Shown: in pieces, positions 9,450 through 21,561 of the stretch
Layout: every line of letters starts with the position of its first letter
Position numbering within the stretch: position 1 is the stretch's first letter
Assembly: GCF_000687475.1 (NCBI RefSeq)
Contig: NC_057321.1
Span: forward strand, 3,060,898 to 3,124,897
Direction of reading: 5' to 3'
Source: Ustilaginoidea virens
Taxonomy: Eukaryota; Ascomycota; Sordariomycetes; Hypocreales; Clavicipitaceae
Length of the DNA stretch: 64,000 nt
The notes under the pieces: generated by a model
Told to the model about the DNA's origin: nothing
What the model saw: the letters and a program-made list of their open reading frames with translations, nothing else
Database searches by the model: none
Made by a program: the position numbers and the translations under genes

Positions 9450-12400
9450 GAAAAATTTCATCTATTTTTATATTAGGGTTGCTATAGGGTTCGACCGGGC
9501 CTATTATATATTCAAATATCCCTTTATTTAACCTTAAATGCCTCCTATATTACAGTATCCTTAAAGTTCTTTAGTGGTTCCTAAGTCGGCGAATTATATC
9601 CCTTCTATTTCACTGGTATATTACGTTTGCCGCTATAACCCTAAGTGTTTTTAGTAGTTAGTATCTCTTCGACCTCGAATTCCTTATATAGGGTATTAGA
9701 GTTCTCTAGTAGGACTAATAGGGGACCGGGCCTAGTATCTATAAGTATTTGGCTCGGTAGTGGGTTGGAAGCGGCATATTCTATAAGATTAACGTAAAAG
9801 ACCGGGTAAATACTATTAGGGATATCGAGTCGGATATTAAGCGGGGATGGAATAGCTATAATAGTATACTTAGTAGATACCTAATCGAGCTTCTTATAAA
9901 GCCGGTTAGTCTTAATATTCTATAGGCTTAGCTAAATTTAGTCCCCAATTTAGTAGCATTCCGTTAGGCGTTAGGAATGATTCGTCGCGTCTTACTGCCA
10001 TTATTAGATAAAGGCAATAGCGGCCTAGGCGAATTCGCCCCCCTTCTGCATTATAGCTAAGAAGCGTGCCGCTCGCCCTTTAGGGGTTATTAAATTTAGT
10101 ATAATATTAGGGGGAGGTATTATAATAGGAGAGTCGAAGCTATTTAGGAGACAGTTTAGACTATATCTAGTAACTAAAGAAGTGCGGTTATTTAGAGTGT
10201 ATTAGCAAGTTGCAAGATATTAGGGCTAGTTATACTAGTTAAATGCTACTTTAATATATAAGATAGCCTAGACCTCCTAGTTTATACGCTTTATGCTACT
10301 ATTAGTCTATAGGTAGTATACCGTCGAGAGGAGTTATTTAGTCCTAATAGCTTTATATATTATAGTCTAGAATTAGCCTACTTAGTCTGAGCCTTTATTG
10401 CTAATAATCTAGGCGGGGAATCTATAGTGCTACTACTAGTAATCTAGGAAGTATTCTATACAATTTTCCGTTCGTATTAAGTATATCGCTTCAAATTAGA
10501 TATACTTTAATAGGCAGTTAGTAATAACTATTAAGTAGTGCGGGTTAGAGTTAGTATAGGCCGGGAGGTCTATTATAAAGTCTATAGAGATTTAGGATTA
10601 AAAGCGATCTAGGATCGGTAGGGGCTAAAGTAAGCTTTATTGCAGCTAACGGCTCTTATGCGCCCTATAGTATTAATAATTCCAAATAAATCGAGCTACC
10701 TTAGACAATATATTATCAAAGTGGTAATCCTATTATAGTAGTTAGAAAGTTATATTCTTCCCTAGGTGCCCTACAGTAGGGGAGTTATAGTATTATTAAA
10801 TTACTATAGTTATTAGCGGTTCGAATAAAGGGAGCTAAGTCTAGCCCTAGTAGAATAGTATTTTATAGGCGTTTAGGGTATAATCTATAATCTATTTTTT
10901 AGTCTTTGCCTTTATAGGGAATTATCGTTCTCTATTTGCTATAGCCTTCTATTAGGCCCAGTATAAATCGTCTTTAGCTATAATTTAGTCCTAGAGTGCC
11001 TATAGGTATATATTGGTAAAGATTTAAGAACCATTAGGTAAAGAGACTCTAGTCGATAATACTACTACCAGTATATCGTCTATTATACCTAGGTTTATAG
11101 TTAGGCAATCCCTAATTAGGTCTAGCTAGACCTCTATTAGGTTTACCTTAATAGTAGAGATAGATAGTAGTTAAAGGATTTAGCTGAACCTTAGTATCGC
11201 GCTATCTGCCTTTTGCTCCTATCGTAAAAGTATATTAGGATATTAGGCCTATAAGTTAGGCTAATACTAAAGGTAGAAGTTAAAAAGGGCTAACATCTCG
11301 GCCTATTATGCCTAGTATTCTAATATCTCCTTCGGTTAAGCAAAATACTTTAGGTTCTTATAGTCTATAAGGATTATAAATAGAGCGGCAATAGAGTAGA
11401 GTTCAGCAGACTATACCTTAAGATATGAGATAATAGCTAATAGCTCTTTATTGTAAATAGTATAATTCTATTTAGCTTTAGTAAGTCGTACTAAGTAGTA
11501 TATAATTAGGTAAAGCGCCTTATCCTCCTTAATTTAGGAGAGGTAGCTACTAATAGCTATACTAGAGCTATCTGCCTTAAAGATTATCTCTTTCTTAGGG
11601 TCCTATTAGGCAAAAATTAAATATAAAATAAAATACTACTTAAGTGTTTAAAAGGCTTTTTTTTCTTCTTCTAGCTATTAGAAAGGAATACTCTTTTATA
11701 TTAGTTAGACTAATAGTTTGGCTAAATAGGAGAAGTTTAAGATAAAATCGCAGTAGAAATTCATAAATCATAGGAAGCTTTAGACGCCCTATAGCTTTAT
11801 AAGGGCCTCCTACTCTTAGATTGCCTTAATCTTTTTAAGGTCTAGGTAGATCTTTTTTCTAGCTATTATGATATAGCCTAGGTAATATACCTCTTTTATA
11901 GCAAACTCATATTTCTCTAGATCTAAGTTTAGGCCGGCATCTTATAGCCGTCTAAAGATATTCCTTATGCAATCTATATATTCCTTCTATAAGCCCCCTA
12001 TATAGACTAAAACGTTATTAAGGTAGGCTATAGTAAAGTCTCTTAATATATCCCCTAAGACCCTATTTATATAATATTGGAATATTGCGGGGGCCCCTAT
12101 TAGACTAAAAGGGGTTACTAATTACTTAAAAAGGCCGAAATATATCTAGAATACAGTAAGGTGCTTATTGCCTTCCGTAATATAGATTTTATAGAATGCA
12201 GCCTAGACATCTACCTTTATAAACCACTTTGCTTATAATAGGGATTATAGTATCTCCTTAATTAAGGGAAAGGGATACTAGTCTTATATTATAACCTTAT
12301 TTAAGGCCTGGTAATCCACGCAGAAGTGCTATCTACTATTCGCCTTTTTTGCGAGTAAGACTAATACCGCTGCCAATAAGGAATTCGCGCGGATCTATCC

Positions 12401-14500
12401 TTTATCTATAAGGTTAGTTACTTATCTCCGAACCTTAAGTAATTAGTCCTATAGTATATTATATAGCGGTCCCTATAGGAGGTCGGGTGGCCCCTTATCT
12501 AGTAGGGTCGGTTTAAGCTTAATATAGTAATTAAGCGTGCCTTAGTATAGTAGGAGGCTGGAAGCCTTTGCCTTATTAAAAAGGTTGGTAAAATCCTAAA
12601 GCTTAAGTAGTAGGGTTCGCAGCTAGGCCAGGGGGGGAACTAAATTCTAATAAGGCGGGAGTATAATATAGAGGATATATATAAGCTCCTATAGGCTTAT
12701 AGAGAAAAAGGAGGTCGAATTATCTTAAGTGTATATTATATATTGTAATATACCGTAAAAGACCGATCTAAGAATATTAATTATAGTAGGCCTAAAAGAT
12801 CGAATAGTCGATTCCTTTATAAAGAGGCTATTAGCGGCTTTAATTCTTAATTAGCATCGTTTTACTTATAGTTCGATATTATAGTATTCTATCTATAGTA
12901 GTCTTAAGATAGCATCGCGAATAAAGCCTAGTACGATATATAGTATTATAGCTAACGGCTATCTATCAATATCGATATTGATATAAACGGTATAGATAAT
13001 TAAAGGGGTAGCCTATTACTCTCCCGATTGACTCTTTATATCTACTATAGTCTTAAATTTCCTATAAGACGGTAGGTAGATAGGCTAGAGTCTTAACCTT
13101 TAGATAGTTTTTTTGCTTATTGTAGTATAGCAGTTATAACTAGAATCAATTAGGGTATCAATAAAGGTAGAATTATTATATAATATCGGGACTAAAAAGG
13201 GGTATCTATCTATATAGTCCTTAATATTATTAATCTCCTTTATATAGTATTCCCATTATAACCTAGCTAGGGGCTAGGTATATTTTTTAAGCCTTTTTGC
13301 GAGATTCAGCTTAAAGGCTAATCTTTTCCCTAGGTATTACTATTATCGCTATCTCTAAGCTTGGCGATTTGTAAGGCTTTTATAGCTTTTAGGTCTATAG
13401 AAGTTATAGTTATCTCTAGTAGGGGCCGGGCCGGCTTTAGCTTATATTCCTATATTTTATAGCTAGCATCCTTATATCGGGTATAAAGTGATTTCTAATA
13501 GTACTTCTTAAGGACTTTTTTTAAAACCTATAGCGCCTTTTTACTAGGAAACTTTTATTTACCTTTCGAACCTAGCTTATAGACGCCTATTATAGGCGTA
13601 TTACCGTTTTTATCCCGAGTAGTTATCTGCAGATCTTAGGCATTATTATCGTAATCCTAGGAGAGGTCTATATAGCGTTTTACGGTAAGGCTTATCTTTA
13701 GGTCGATAGCGATTTTACGGTACCTTATAACGGCCGCATTATAGTCTTTACGGGAGACCCTAAGGCTGATAATCTTTTCTAATATATAAGGGTTAAAGGC
13801 AGATTAGAGTATTTTTAGCTTTACCGACTTAAGCTAATTAAATCCCCCTACTAATACTAATTTTTCCTTAAAATTAAAATATATAAGAAATGCAGAAAAG
13901 GGTTCTTTCGGCATCTAGTAGAGGGTATACTTAAGCTTAGCAATTATATATTCCTCCTAATGTAGATCCTTAAAGAGTCGCTATAGGTAATTAAAGAAGG
14001 CTATAGGATAGTAATAGAGGGTTGCACTATTTACGAAGAAGGCTGCTACTTAAGATTAGACTATAGCCGAAAGGTTTTAATAGATAAATATCTACTAGGT
14101 CTTATCGTTACTAATGAAGTCCCGATCGATCTCTAATTTATATTCTATAAAGGTCTTCTATATAGTAAATATAGCCTTTTTGCTATTAAAGGGTTCCCCG
14201 ACCGGTATTAGTTTACGTTTTTATTAGGTTTCCTTTAGGATTAGGATAGAATCGGTCTAGGATTAGTCTAAGGTTAATATAGGTACTGATGATAGTTATT
14301 ATTATATTTAGTCGATAAGAGCCTATATTTAATGCTTAGTCTACTTAGTCTAGGCGTATATCTAGCGCTTACTCTTTTAGCTTTAGGATAACTATTTTTG
14401 AAACCTTATATTAAGTACTTCCATAGCGTTCATAATTGACTTTAGTTATATGGCCCGTTGGCGAGCGGAGGCGCATTAGGTATCATCCAAGCCTATAATA
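9450..14500 (-). pseudogene. Gypsy-B gag-pol remnant
   Basis: Read leftward from about 14500, the order is gag, protease (about 13130-13180, IDSSYNCY with the DSG motif damaged), reverse transcriptase (about 11850-12500), RNase H (about 11200-11700), integrase (about 9900-11100) and chromodomain (about 9480-9620). The polymerase signature near 12010-12030 reads YLNN in place of YLDD. Numerous in-frame stops are present. The same domains in Gypsy-A can be used to align it. Confidence 0.85.
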
Positions 14501-14575
14501 TTCTATAAGGGGTCTATATCTATTATCGGCAGTTATATGAGGTATAATAATAAGGGTTGAGAGAGTTTTATTAAT

Positions 14576-14829
14576 TGTGATAGACTAGCCTTATGGCGAT
14601 TGCGAATAGGCGTTAATTGGATGTATTAATAAAACTAAGGAGGAAGGGAGAAAAGCCTAAATTAGGTCCCTTCCGCAGTCTATATACATCCGTATGTGGC
14701 GCGGGCTAAAGCCCTAACGTTGCCCTATAGGCCCGCGCGTCTACCTTATGTTATCCTTCCTAGACTAGGCACGGGCGCAGCCCGAGCCTCAGTCAATCTA
14801 TGACACGGGCATAGCCCGAGTCCGTGATA
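14576..14829 (-). repeat. Gypsy-B 5' LTR
   Basis: A 254-bp LTR whose outer end reads GCCCGAGTCCGTGATA on the plus strand, next to the TTTTT duplication at 14830-14834. Confidence 0.9.
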
Positions 14830-14834
14830 TTTTT

Positions 14835-17535
14835 AAGTAATTAATAACCCCCTTTAGCCTAATTAGGGCCTTTACGATATTTTAGCGATATATTAATAGG
14901 GCCTTAGGGGACTTATTAAGGGATTTCGCTACTACTTACCTAGATAATATTTTAGTCTATACCGGAGGCTTATAGAAGGAATATATAGATGGCATTAAGG
15001 TTATCTTTAGGCGCCTATAAGATGCCGGCCTAAATCTAGATCTAGATAAATATAATTTCGGAGTAAAGGAGGTATACTACCTCAGCTATATTATAATAGC
15101 AGGAAAGGAGATCCGTTTAAACCCTAAGAAGATTAAGGCAATCTAAAAGTAAAAAGCGCCTATAAAGTTATAAGGCATTTAGAGCTTTTTAAGGTTTATA
15201 AACTTCTATTGCAATTTTATCTTAAATTTCTCCTACCTAGCTAAGCCTTTAGTTCGATTAATATAAAAAGGTATCCCCTTTTAATAGCTTAAAAAGGAAG
15301 AAAAGGCTTTCTAAATGCTTAAATAATATTTTATTTTATACTTAGTCTTTGCCTAATAGGACCTTAAGAAGGAAACGATCCTTAAGGCAGATAGCTTTAG
15401 TATAGCTATTAGTAGCTGCCTCTTTTAAATCGGGGAAGATAAAATACTTTACTTAATCGTATACTACTTAGTATAGCTTATAAAAGCCGAACGGAACTAT
15501 ACTATCTATAATAAGGAGCTGCTTACTATTATCTTACGCCTTAAGGTATAGTTAGCTGAATTCTATTCTATTGCTGCTTTATTTATAATCCTTATAGACT
15601 ATAAGAACCTAAAGTATTTTACTCGATTAAAAGAGATATTAGAATGCTAGGCGCAATAGGCTAAGATTTTAGCCTTCTTTAACTTCTATTTTCGATACTA
15701 ACCCAGCTTATAAGCTTAATGCCTTAATGCCTTTTTGCAATAAGAGTAAAAGGCAGATAGTATAGCCCTGAGATTTAGCTAAATACTTTAGCTGCTATCT
15801 ATCTCCGCTATAGAGGCGGACCTAATAGAAGACTAACCAGACCTAATAGAGGACTAACCGGACCTAATAGGGGACTAACCGGCCGCAGACCTAAATATAA
15901 TAAAGGATGCGCTAAAAGTAGTACCTTTAATAGGAGTCTCTTTACTAAATAGCTCCTAGATCTTTACTAATACTTATCTATAGGCGCTTTAGGACCAGGC
16001 TATAGCTAAAGATGCCTTATACTATACCCGATAGAAGGCTATAGCAGATAGACAGCAACGATTCCTAAAAGAAGTAAAGACTAAAAAGCAGATTGCAGAT
16101 TATACCCTAAACGCCTATAAGGCACTATTTTACTTGGGTCGGACTTAGCTCCCCTCTTTCAAACCATTAATAACTATAATAATTTAATAATACTATAACT
16201 CCCCTACTATAGGGCACTTAGGGAAGAATACAACTTTTTAGCTACTATAGCAGGACTACTATTTCGACAATATATCGTCTAAAGTAGCTTGATTCGTTTA
16301 GAACTATTAATACTGTAGAGCGTATAAAAGTCGCTAGCTATACTAAGGCCTACTCTAGCCCTTACCGATCCTAAATCATTTCTAGTCTTAGATTTCTATT
16401 AATTTTATAACTAACCTCCCAGCCTGTCACGCTTCCGACCTATATTACCTAATAGTTATTACCGACCACCTATCTAAGTATATTTAACTTAAGGCGATAC
16501 ACTCGATATAAGCAGAGGATTATATAGAATGGTTCCTAGACTACTAGTAGCGGCACTATAGATTCCCTGCCTAGATTATTAGCAATAAAGGCTCAGACTA
16601 GGTAGGCCAATTCTAGACTATAATATATAAGGCTATTAGGACTAAATAACTCCTCTTGATTATATACTATCTATAGACCGATAATAGTATAAAGCATATA
16701 AACCAAGAGGTCTAGACTATTTTATACGTAAAGGTAGTATTCGATTAATACGATTAGTCCTAATATCTCGCGACCTACTAGTATACTCTAAATAATTATA
16801 CTTCCTCTATCACTAGATATAGCCCGAACCGTCTCCCAAATAGCTTTAATTCTCCTATTATAATACCTTCCCCCGATATTACGCCAAGTTCTATAACCCT
16901 TAAGGGGCGGGCAGCGCGCTTCCTAGCTATAATACAGGAGGGGGGCGAACTCGCCTAAGCCGCTATCGCCTTTATTTAATAGCAGCAGTAGGACGCAATA
17001 AATTATTCCTAATATCTAGTAGAATGCTACTAAATCGGGGACTAAGTTTAGCTAAGCCTATAGAATATTAAAACTAACCGGCCTTATAAGAAGCTTAACT
17101 AGGTATCCGCTAAATATATTATTATAGCCGTCCCATCCCTACTTAATATCTAACTTGATATCCCTAATGATATCTACCTAGTCTTCTATATTGATCTTAT
17201 AGAATATACTACTTCCGACCCACTACCAAGCTAAATATTTATGGATACTAGGCCTAGTCCCTTATTAGTCCTACTAAAGGACTCTAATACCCCGCACGAG
17301 GAATTTAAAATTAAAGAGATATTAGCTGCGAAAAACGCTCGGGGTTACAGCAGCAAATATAATATACTAGTAAAATAGAAGGGATACGATTCGCCGACTT
17401 AGGAACCACTAAAGAACTTTAAGGATACTGCAGTACGGGAGGCTTTTAAGGTTAAATAGGGGGATATTTAGATATATAATAGGCCCAATCGAACCCTATA
17501 GCAACTCCGATACGGAAATAGATAAATTTTTTCCT
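14835..17535 (+). pseudogene. Gypsy-A C-terminal reverse transcriptase, RNase H, integrase, chromodomain
   Basis: Directly after the Gypsy-B target site the reading continues with LITPFSL, and then TTYLDNILVYT near 14932-14964 (YLDD changed to YLDN). RNase H follows to about 15700. The integrase HHCC zinc finger is at about 16195-16330 (GHLGKN, then paired cysteines), and the catalytic core at about 16440-16720 (ITDHLSKYI, ISNKGSD, TDNSIKHINQEV). A chromodomain ends the protein at about 17340-17450 (YNILVK*KGYDSPT*EPL, both stops at Trp positions). The chromodomain places the element among chromoviruses, which target modified histones in the host. Confidence 0.9.
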
Positions 17536-17549
17536 AGGGAAGGGGGGTA

Positions 17550-17803
17550 TATTACGGACTCAGGCTATACCTATATTATAGATTAGCTAGGGCTCGGGCT
17601 GTGCCTATGCCTAGTCCGGGATGGATGATATAAGACAGACGCGCGGGCCCACAGGGCAATAATAGGGCTCTAGCCTACGCCACACACGGATATATATAGA
17701 CTGCGGAAGGGACCCGATTCGGGCTCTTCTCCCTTCCTTTTTAGTTTTATTAATACATCCGATTAATGCCTATTTATAGTCGCCCTAGGGCCAGTCCGTT
17801 ACA
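17550..17803 (+). repeat. Gypsy-A 3' LTR
   Basis: A 254-bp LTR ending CCAGTCCGTTACA, directly followed by the GCTTT target duplication. A G-rich polypurine tract, agggaaggggggta, lies just before it. Confidence 0.92.
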
Positions 17804-17808
17804 GCTTT

Positions 17809-18078
17809 CCCCCTTCTTTCTAGATAGTAGAAGGATAGCACAATCAAACCTGTTAATACACTACATGCCTCTTAACTCCCACCTTCCCTGCATTATTCTG
17901 GTTATCTTATATTTGCCTTGCCTTTACACTTGCCTCGCTTTATAGCACTTGTATAGTCTTATGACTTAGTGACGAATCTAGTATTTATACTAAGATTAAG
18001 TCACAGGTCGCAGACAGTCTTGTGCCATCTAGCTAGCTAGTAAGGCTTTGCTTTATAGTGACCTTTAGAATTGCAATA
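17809..18078 (+). repeat. Repeat C1, right part
   Basis: It continues C1 after Gypsy-A with CCCCTTCTTTCTAGATAGTA, the same words that follow the conserved GAGCTC block in C2 (about 18620). It ends TTAGAATTGCAATA, matching the ending AAGAATTGTAACA of C2. A 10-bp stretch separates it from C2. Confidence 0.75.
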
Positions 18079-18088
18079 GGATTAGTAC

Positions 18089-18779
18089 TGTATACCAAAT
18101 AAAGTAGGCCTTTATTGGGCCTTATTTTTGGTAAGACTTGATATAACGTATCTGGCCTTATTTTTAAAATATATGGTAAGGCGGCATATGACGTACCGGG
18201 CCTGATTTAAAAGATATTTGGTAAGACCGGATATTATGTAGGCACACCGGGCCTTATTTAAAAATATTTAATACGGCCGGATATTACGTGGGCATACCGG
18301 GCCTTATTTAAAAATATTTAATACGGCCGGATATTACGTGGGCATACCGGGCCTTATTTAAAAGATATTTAATATGGCTGGATATTACGTGGCACAACGG
18401 GCATTATTTAAAAATATTTAATACGGCTGGATATTACGTGGCACACCGGGCATTATTTAAAATATTTGGTAAGACTTAATATGACGTATCAGACCTTATT
18501 TTTAAATATATGGTAAGGCTAGATATATCGTGGTATAATGGGTATTACGAGGAGCTCTCTTACTGGCTACCTTGGATGCCTGGGCCTACCCTCTCTCTTA
18601 GATATATTTAGGATAGTTTTTCCCCTTCTTTCTAGATAGTAGAAGGGCAGCACAATCGAGTCTGTTAATGCACTACATGCCTCTTAACTCTTTTCACCTT
18701 TCCTGCGTTTCTAGTTATTTATATTTGTCTTGCCTCTTTATACCGGCTTCACTTTATATTTACCCTAAGAATTGTAACA
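18089..18779 (+). repeat. Repeat C2 with internal tandem array
   Basis: This is a 691-bp non-coding repeat starting TGTATACCAAATAAAGTAGG and ending AGAATTGTAACA, so it has LTR-like TG..CA ends. Positions 18110-18530 are an array of about seven units of 50-60 bp, each with a GGATATTACGTGGG core and an A/T-rich spacer. The conserved GAGCTCTCTTACTGGCTACC block follows. No internal coding part belongs to it. It may be a solo LTR or a non-autonomous element. Confidence 0.7.
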
Positions 18780-20965
18780 ATAAGGATTATAAATAGGGCG
18801 GCAATAGAATAGAGTTTAACTAACTATACTTTAAGGCACGAGATAATAGTAAGTAGCTCCTTATTGTAGATAGTATAATTCTATTTAGCTTTTATAAGCT
18901 ATACCGAGTAGTATACGATCGGGTAAAATACCTTATCATCCCCGATCTAAAAGAGGCAGCTACTAATAATTATACTAGAGCTATCTACCTTAAGGATTGT
19001 TTCCTTCTTAAGATCCTATTAAGCGAGGATTAGGTATAAAATAAAGTACTACTTAAGCGCTTAAAAGGCCTTTTCTTCCTCTTTAAGCTATTAAAAAAAG
19101 ATACCCTTCTACATTAATCGAACTAAAAGCTGAACTAAATAAGAGAAATTTAGGATAAAATCGCGGTAGAAGTTTGCAAACCCTAGACAGCTTTAAACGC
19201 CCTATAATTTCGTAAGGGCTTCTTAGTCTTAGATTGCTTTAATCTTTTTAGGGTCTAAATAAATTTCTTTATTAGTCACTACGATATAGCTTAGGTAATA
19301 TATCTCTTTTATAGCTAACTTATATTTCTCTAGATCTAAATTTAAGCCGGCATCTTATAGCCGCCTTAAGACCTTCTTTATGCAATCTAAGTATTCTTTC
19401 TGTAAGCCCCCTATATAGACTAAAATATCGTCTAAGTAGGCTATAGCGAAATCCCCTAATATATCCCCTAAGGCCCTATTAATATAATATTAAAATATTA
19501 TAAGGGCCCTAGTTAGGCTAAAAGGGGTTATTAGCCACTTAAAGAGGCCGAAGTATATCTAGAATACAGTAAGGTACTTATCGCCCTTAGCAATATAGAT
19601 CTTATAGAATACTACTTAGATATCTACCTTTATAAACTACTTCGCCTGTAATAGGGAATATAGCGTCTCCTTAATTAAGGGGAGGGGGTACCGGTCCTAC
19701 ATTTTAACTTTATTTAGGGCCCGGTAATCTATATAAAAACACTATCTGCTATTCGCTTTTCTCGCAAGTAGGACTAATACCGCTGCCGATAAAAATCTTA
19801 TATAGATCTATTCTTTATCTATAAGGTTAGTTATCTATCTCTAAACCTTAAGTAACTAATCCCACGGTATATTATATAGCGGTCCCTATAAGAGGTCGGG
19901 TAGCCTCCCGTCTAGGGTCGGTTTAAGCTTAATATAGTAATTAAGTATGCCTTAGTGCGGTAGAAGGCTAAAAGCCTTTGCCTTATTAAAGAGGTCGGCA
20001 AAGTCCTAGAGCTTCAATAGTAGAGTCTACAGTTAAGCTAGATGTAAAATAGAATTCTAGTAAAGCAGGAGCATAATATAAAGGATATATATTAGCTATT
20101 ATAAGCTTACAGAGAAGAAGGAGGTTAAATTATTTTAGGTGTATACTACTTATTATAATATACCGTAAAAGATTAACCTAAGGATATTAATTACTATAAG
20201 TCCGGAGGATCGAGTAGTTAATTCTGTCGGAATTATCGGTTAGTCAATCAGTCGGTTAATTAGTTACTTAGTCACTCAGTCAGTGCACCTAATAGTAACG
20301 CGGCATATGTGGCTATAGCACAAATGCATACGTAGTCAGTCAGTCAGTCACTCAGTCAGTGCACCTGATAGTGACGCGGCATATATAGCTATAGCACATA
20401 TGCATACGTAGTCACTGCGTGCCCGGCACACATATGCATATAGGGCATATCGCCGCCCTTAGTCTTTTCTTTCCTTTCTTCCTTCTTAGTTAGACACATC
20501 ACAATATATTCACTTCAGGGAAGATCAATACCTCTGATAGGTGATACCGTGATAGTCACCGATACAGTAGTATTACGCGCGCACCCTACGTACTGGGACC
20601 TGGGCCTGCTCAACAAATTCTTTTACTAGTAAACTATTAATAGCTCTAATCCTTAATTAATACTATTTCGCCTGCAATTCGATATTATAGTATTCTATCT
20701 AGGGCAGCCTTAGGATAACCTCGCAGGTTAGGCCTAGGACGATATAAAGTATTATAGCTAACGGCCATCTATTGATATTAATATCGATATAGACGGTATA
20801 GGTAATCAAAGGGGTAATACCTTAGCATTCCCCCGATCGGCTCTTTATATCTACTATAGTCTTAAGCGTTCTTTAAGAAAGTAGGTAGATAGGTTAGAGT
20901 CCTAACCTTTAGATAGTTCTTTCGCTTATTACACTATAGCAGTCACAACTAAAGTTAATTAAGGT
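18780..20965 (-). mobile_element. Gypsy pol fragment between inverted C repeats
   Basis: On the minus strand this matches the reverse transcriptase/RNase H/protease part of Gypsy-B: 18781-18830 parallels 11370-11420, and 20930-20962 parallels about 13120-13160. It has no LTRs of its own and ends at the inner tips of C2 and C3. Stops and RIP-type changes occur throughout. A solo LTR (20225-20615) interrupts it. Confidence 0.75.
20225..20615 (+). repeat. Solo LTR, Copia-G related, with 76-bp internal duplication
   Basis: This is a 391-bp LTR running from TGTCGGAATTATCGG to CTGCTCAACA, flanked by AATTC (20220-20224 and 20616-20620). Its right half has the same layout as the Copia-G LTRs, with a CTTTCTTCCTTCTTAGTTAG tract and then ACGCGCGCACC before the end. 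Bases 20271-20346 are repeated with small changes at 20347-20421, and both units contain CAGTCAGT words. No internal region is present, so it arose by LTR-LTR recombination. Confidence 0.85.
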
Positions 20966-21561
20966 TGTTACAATTCTGAGGGTAAATATAAAGTGAAGCC
21001 GGTATAAAGGCAAGACAAATATAAATAACCAGAAACGCAGGAAAGGTGAAAAGAGTCAAGAGGCATATAGTGCATTAACAAGTTTGATTGTGCTGCCCTT
21101 CTACTATCTAAAAAGAAGGGGAAAAGCTATCCTAAATATATCTAAAGGAGGGTAGGCCTAGGCATCCAAGGTAGCCAGTAAGAGAGCTCCTCGTAATACC
21201 CATTATACCACGTTATATCCAGCTTTACTATATATTTAAAAATAAGGTCTGATACGTCATATCAAGCCTTATCAAATATTTTAAATAATGCCCGGTGTGC
21301 CATGTAATATCCAGCCGTATTAAATATTTTTTTAAATAATGCCCGGTGTGCCACATAATATCCAGCCGTATTAAATATCTTTTAAATAAGGCCAGGTGTG
21401 CCCACATAATATCCGGCCGTATTAAATATTTTTAAATAAGGCCCGGTGTGCCCACGTAATATCCGGCCGTATTAAATATTTTTTAAATAAGGCCCGGTGT
21501 GCCCACGTAATATCCGGCCGTATTAAATATTTTTAAATCAGGCCCGGTACGTCATATCCCG
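20966..21561 (-). repeat. Repeat C3, inverted copy, truncated by Copia-D1
   Basis: Read on the minus strand it matches C2, with the ..GAATTGTAACA end at 20966 and the conserved GAGCTCTCTTACTGG block near 21180. It also has about six units of the same 50-60 bp tandem array (21230-21555). Its far end is lost at the left LTR of Copia-D1. With C2 it forms an inverted pair around the Gypsy fragment. Confidence 0.75.

Larger units (their letters stand above)
9180..14829 (-). mobile_element. Gypsy-B, full-length chromovirus nested in Gypsy-A
   Basis: This is a complete 5650-bp element on the minus strand with 254-bp LTRs at 9180-9433 (3' LTR) and 14576-14829 (5' LTR). It is flanked by TTTTT (9175-9179 and 14830-14834). 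It belongs to the same family as Gypsy-A: LTR ends, LTR length, domain order and overall length agree. Joining the flanks rebuilds the Gypsy-A reverse transcriptase reading across the target site, which proves the nesting. Confidence 0.93.
6486..17803 (+). mobile_element. Gypsy-A, chromovirus LTR retrotransposon (RIP-damaged, split by Gypsy-B)
   Basis: Two 254-bp LTRs (6486-6739, 17550-17803) run from TG to CA and are flanked by GCTTT (6481-6485 and 17804-17808). A purine tract (17536-17549) precedes the 3' LTR. After removing Gypsy-B (9180-14829) and one copy of its TTTTT duplication, the element is about 5.66 kb. It encodes gag, protease, reverse transcriptase, RNase H, integrase and a C-terminal chromodomain, in the order of Ty3/Gypsy chromoviruses. 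Every domain carries nonsense or D-to-N changes of the RIP type, so it cannot be active. It lies inside repeat C1. Confidence 0.93.

Noticed and set aside
18110..18530. Regularly spaced repeats that might be a CRISPR array
   Set aside because: Units are contiguous A/T-rich tandem repeats without unique spacers, and this is a fungal chromosome.
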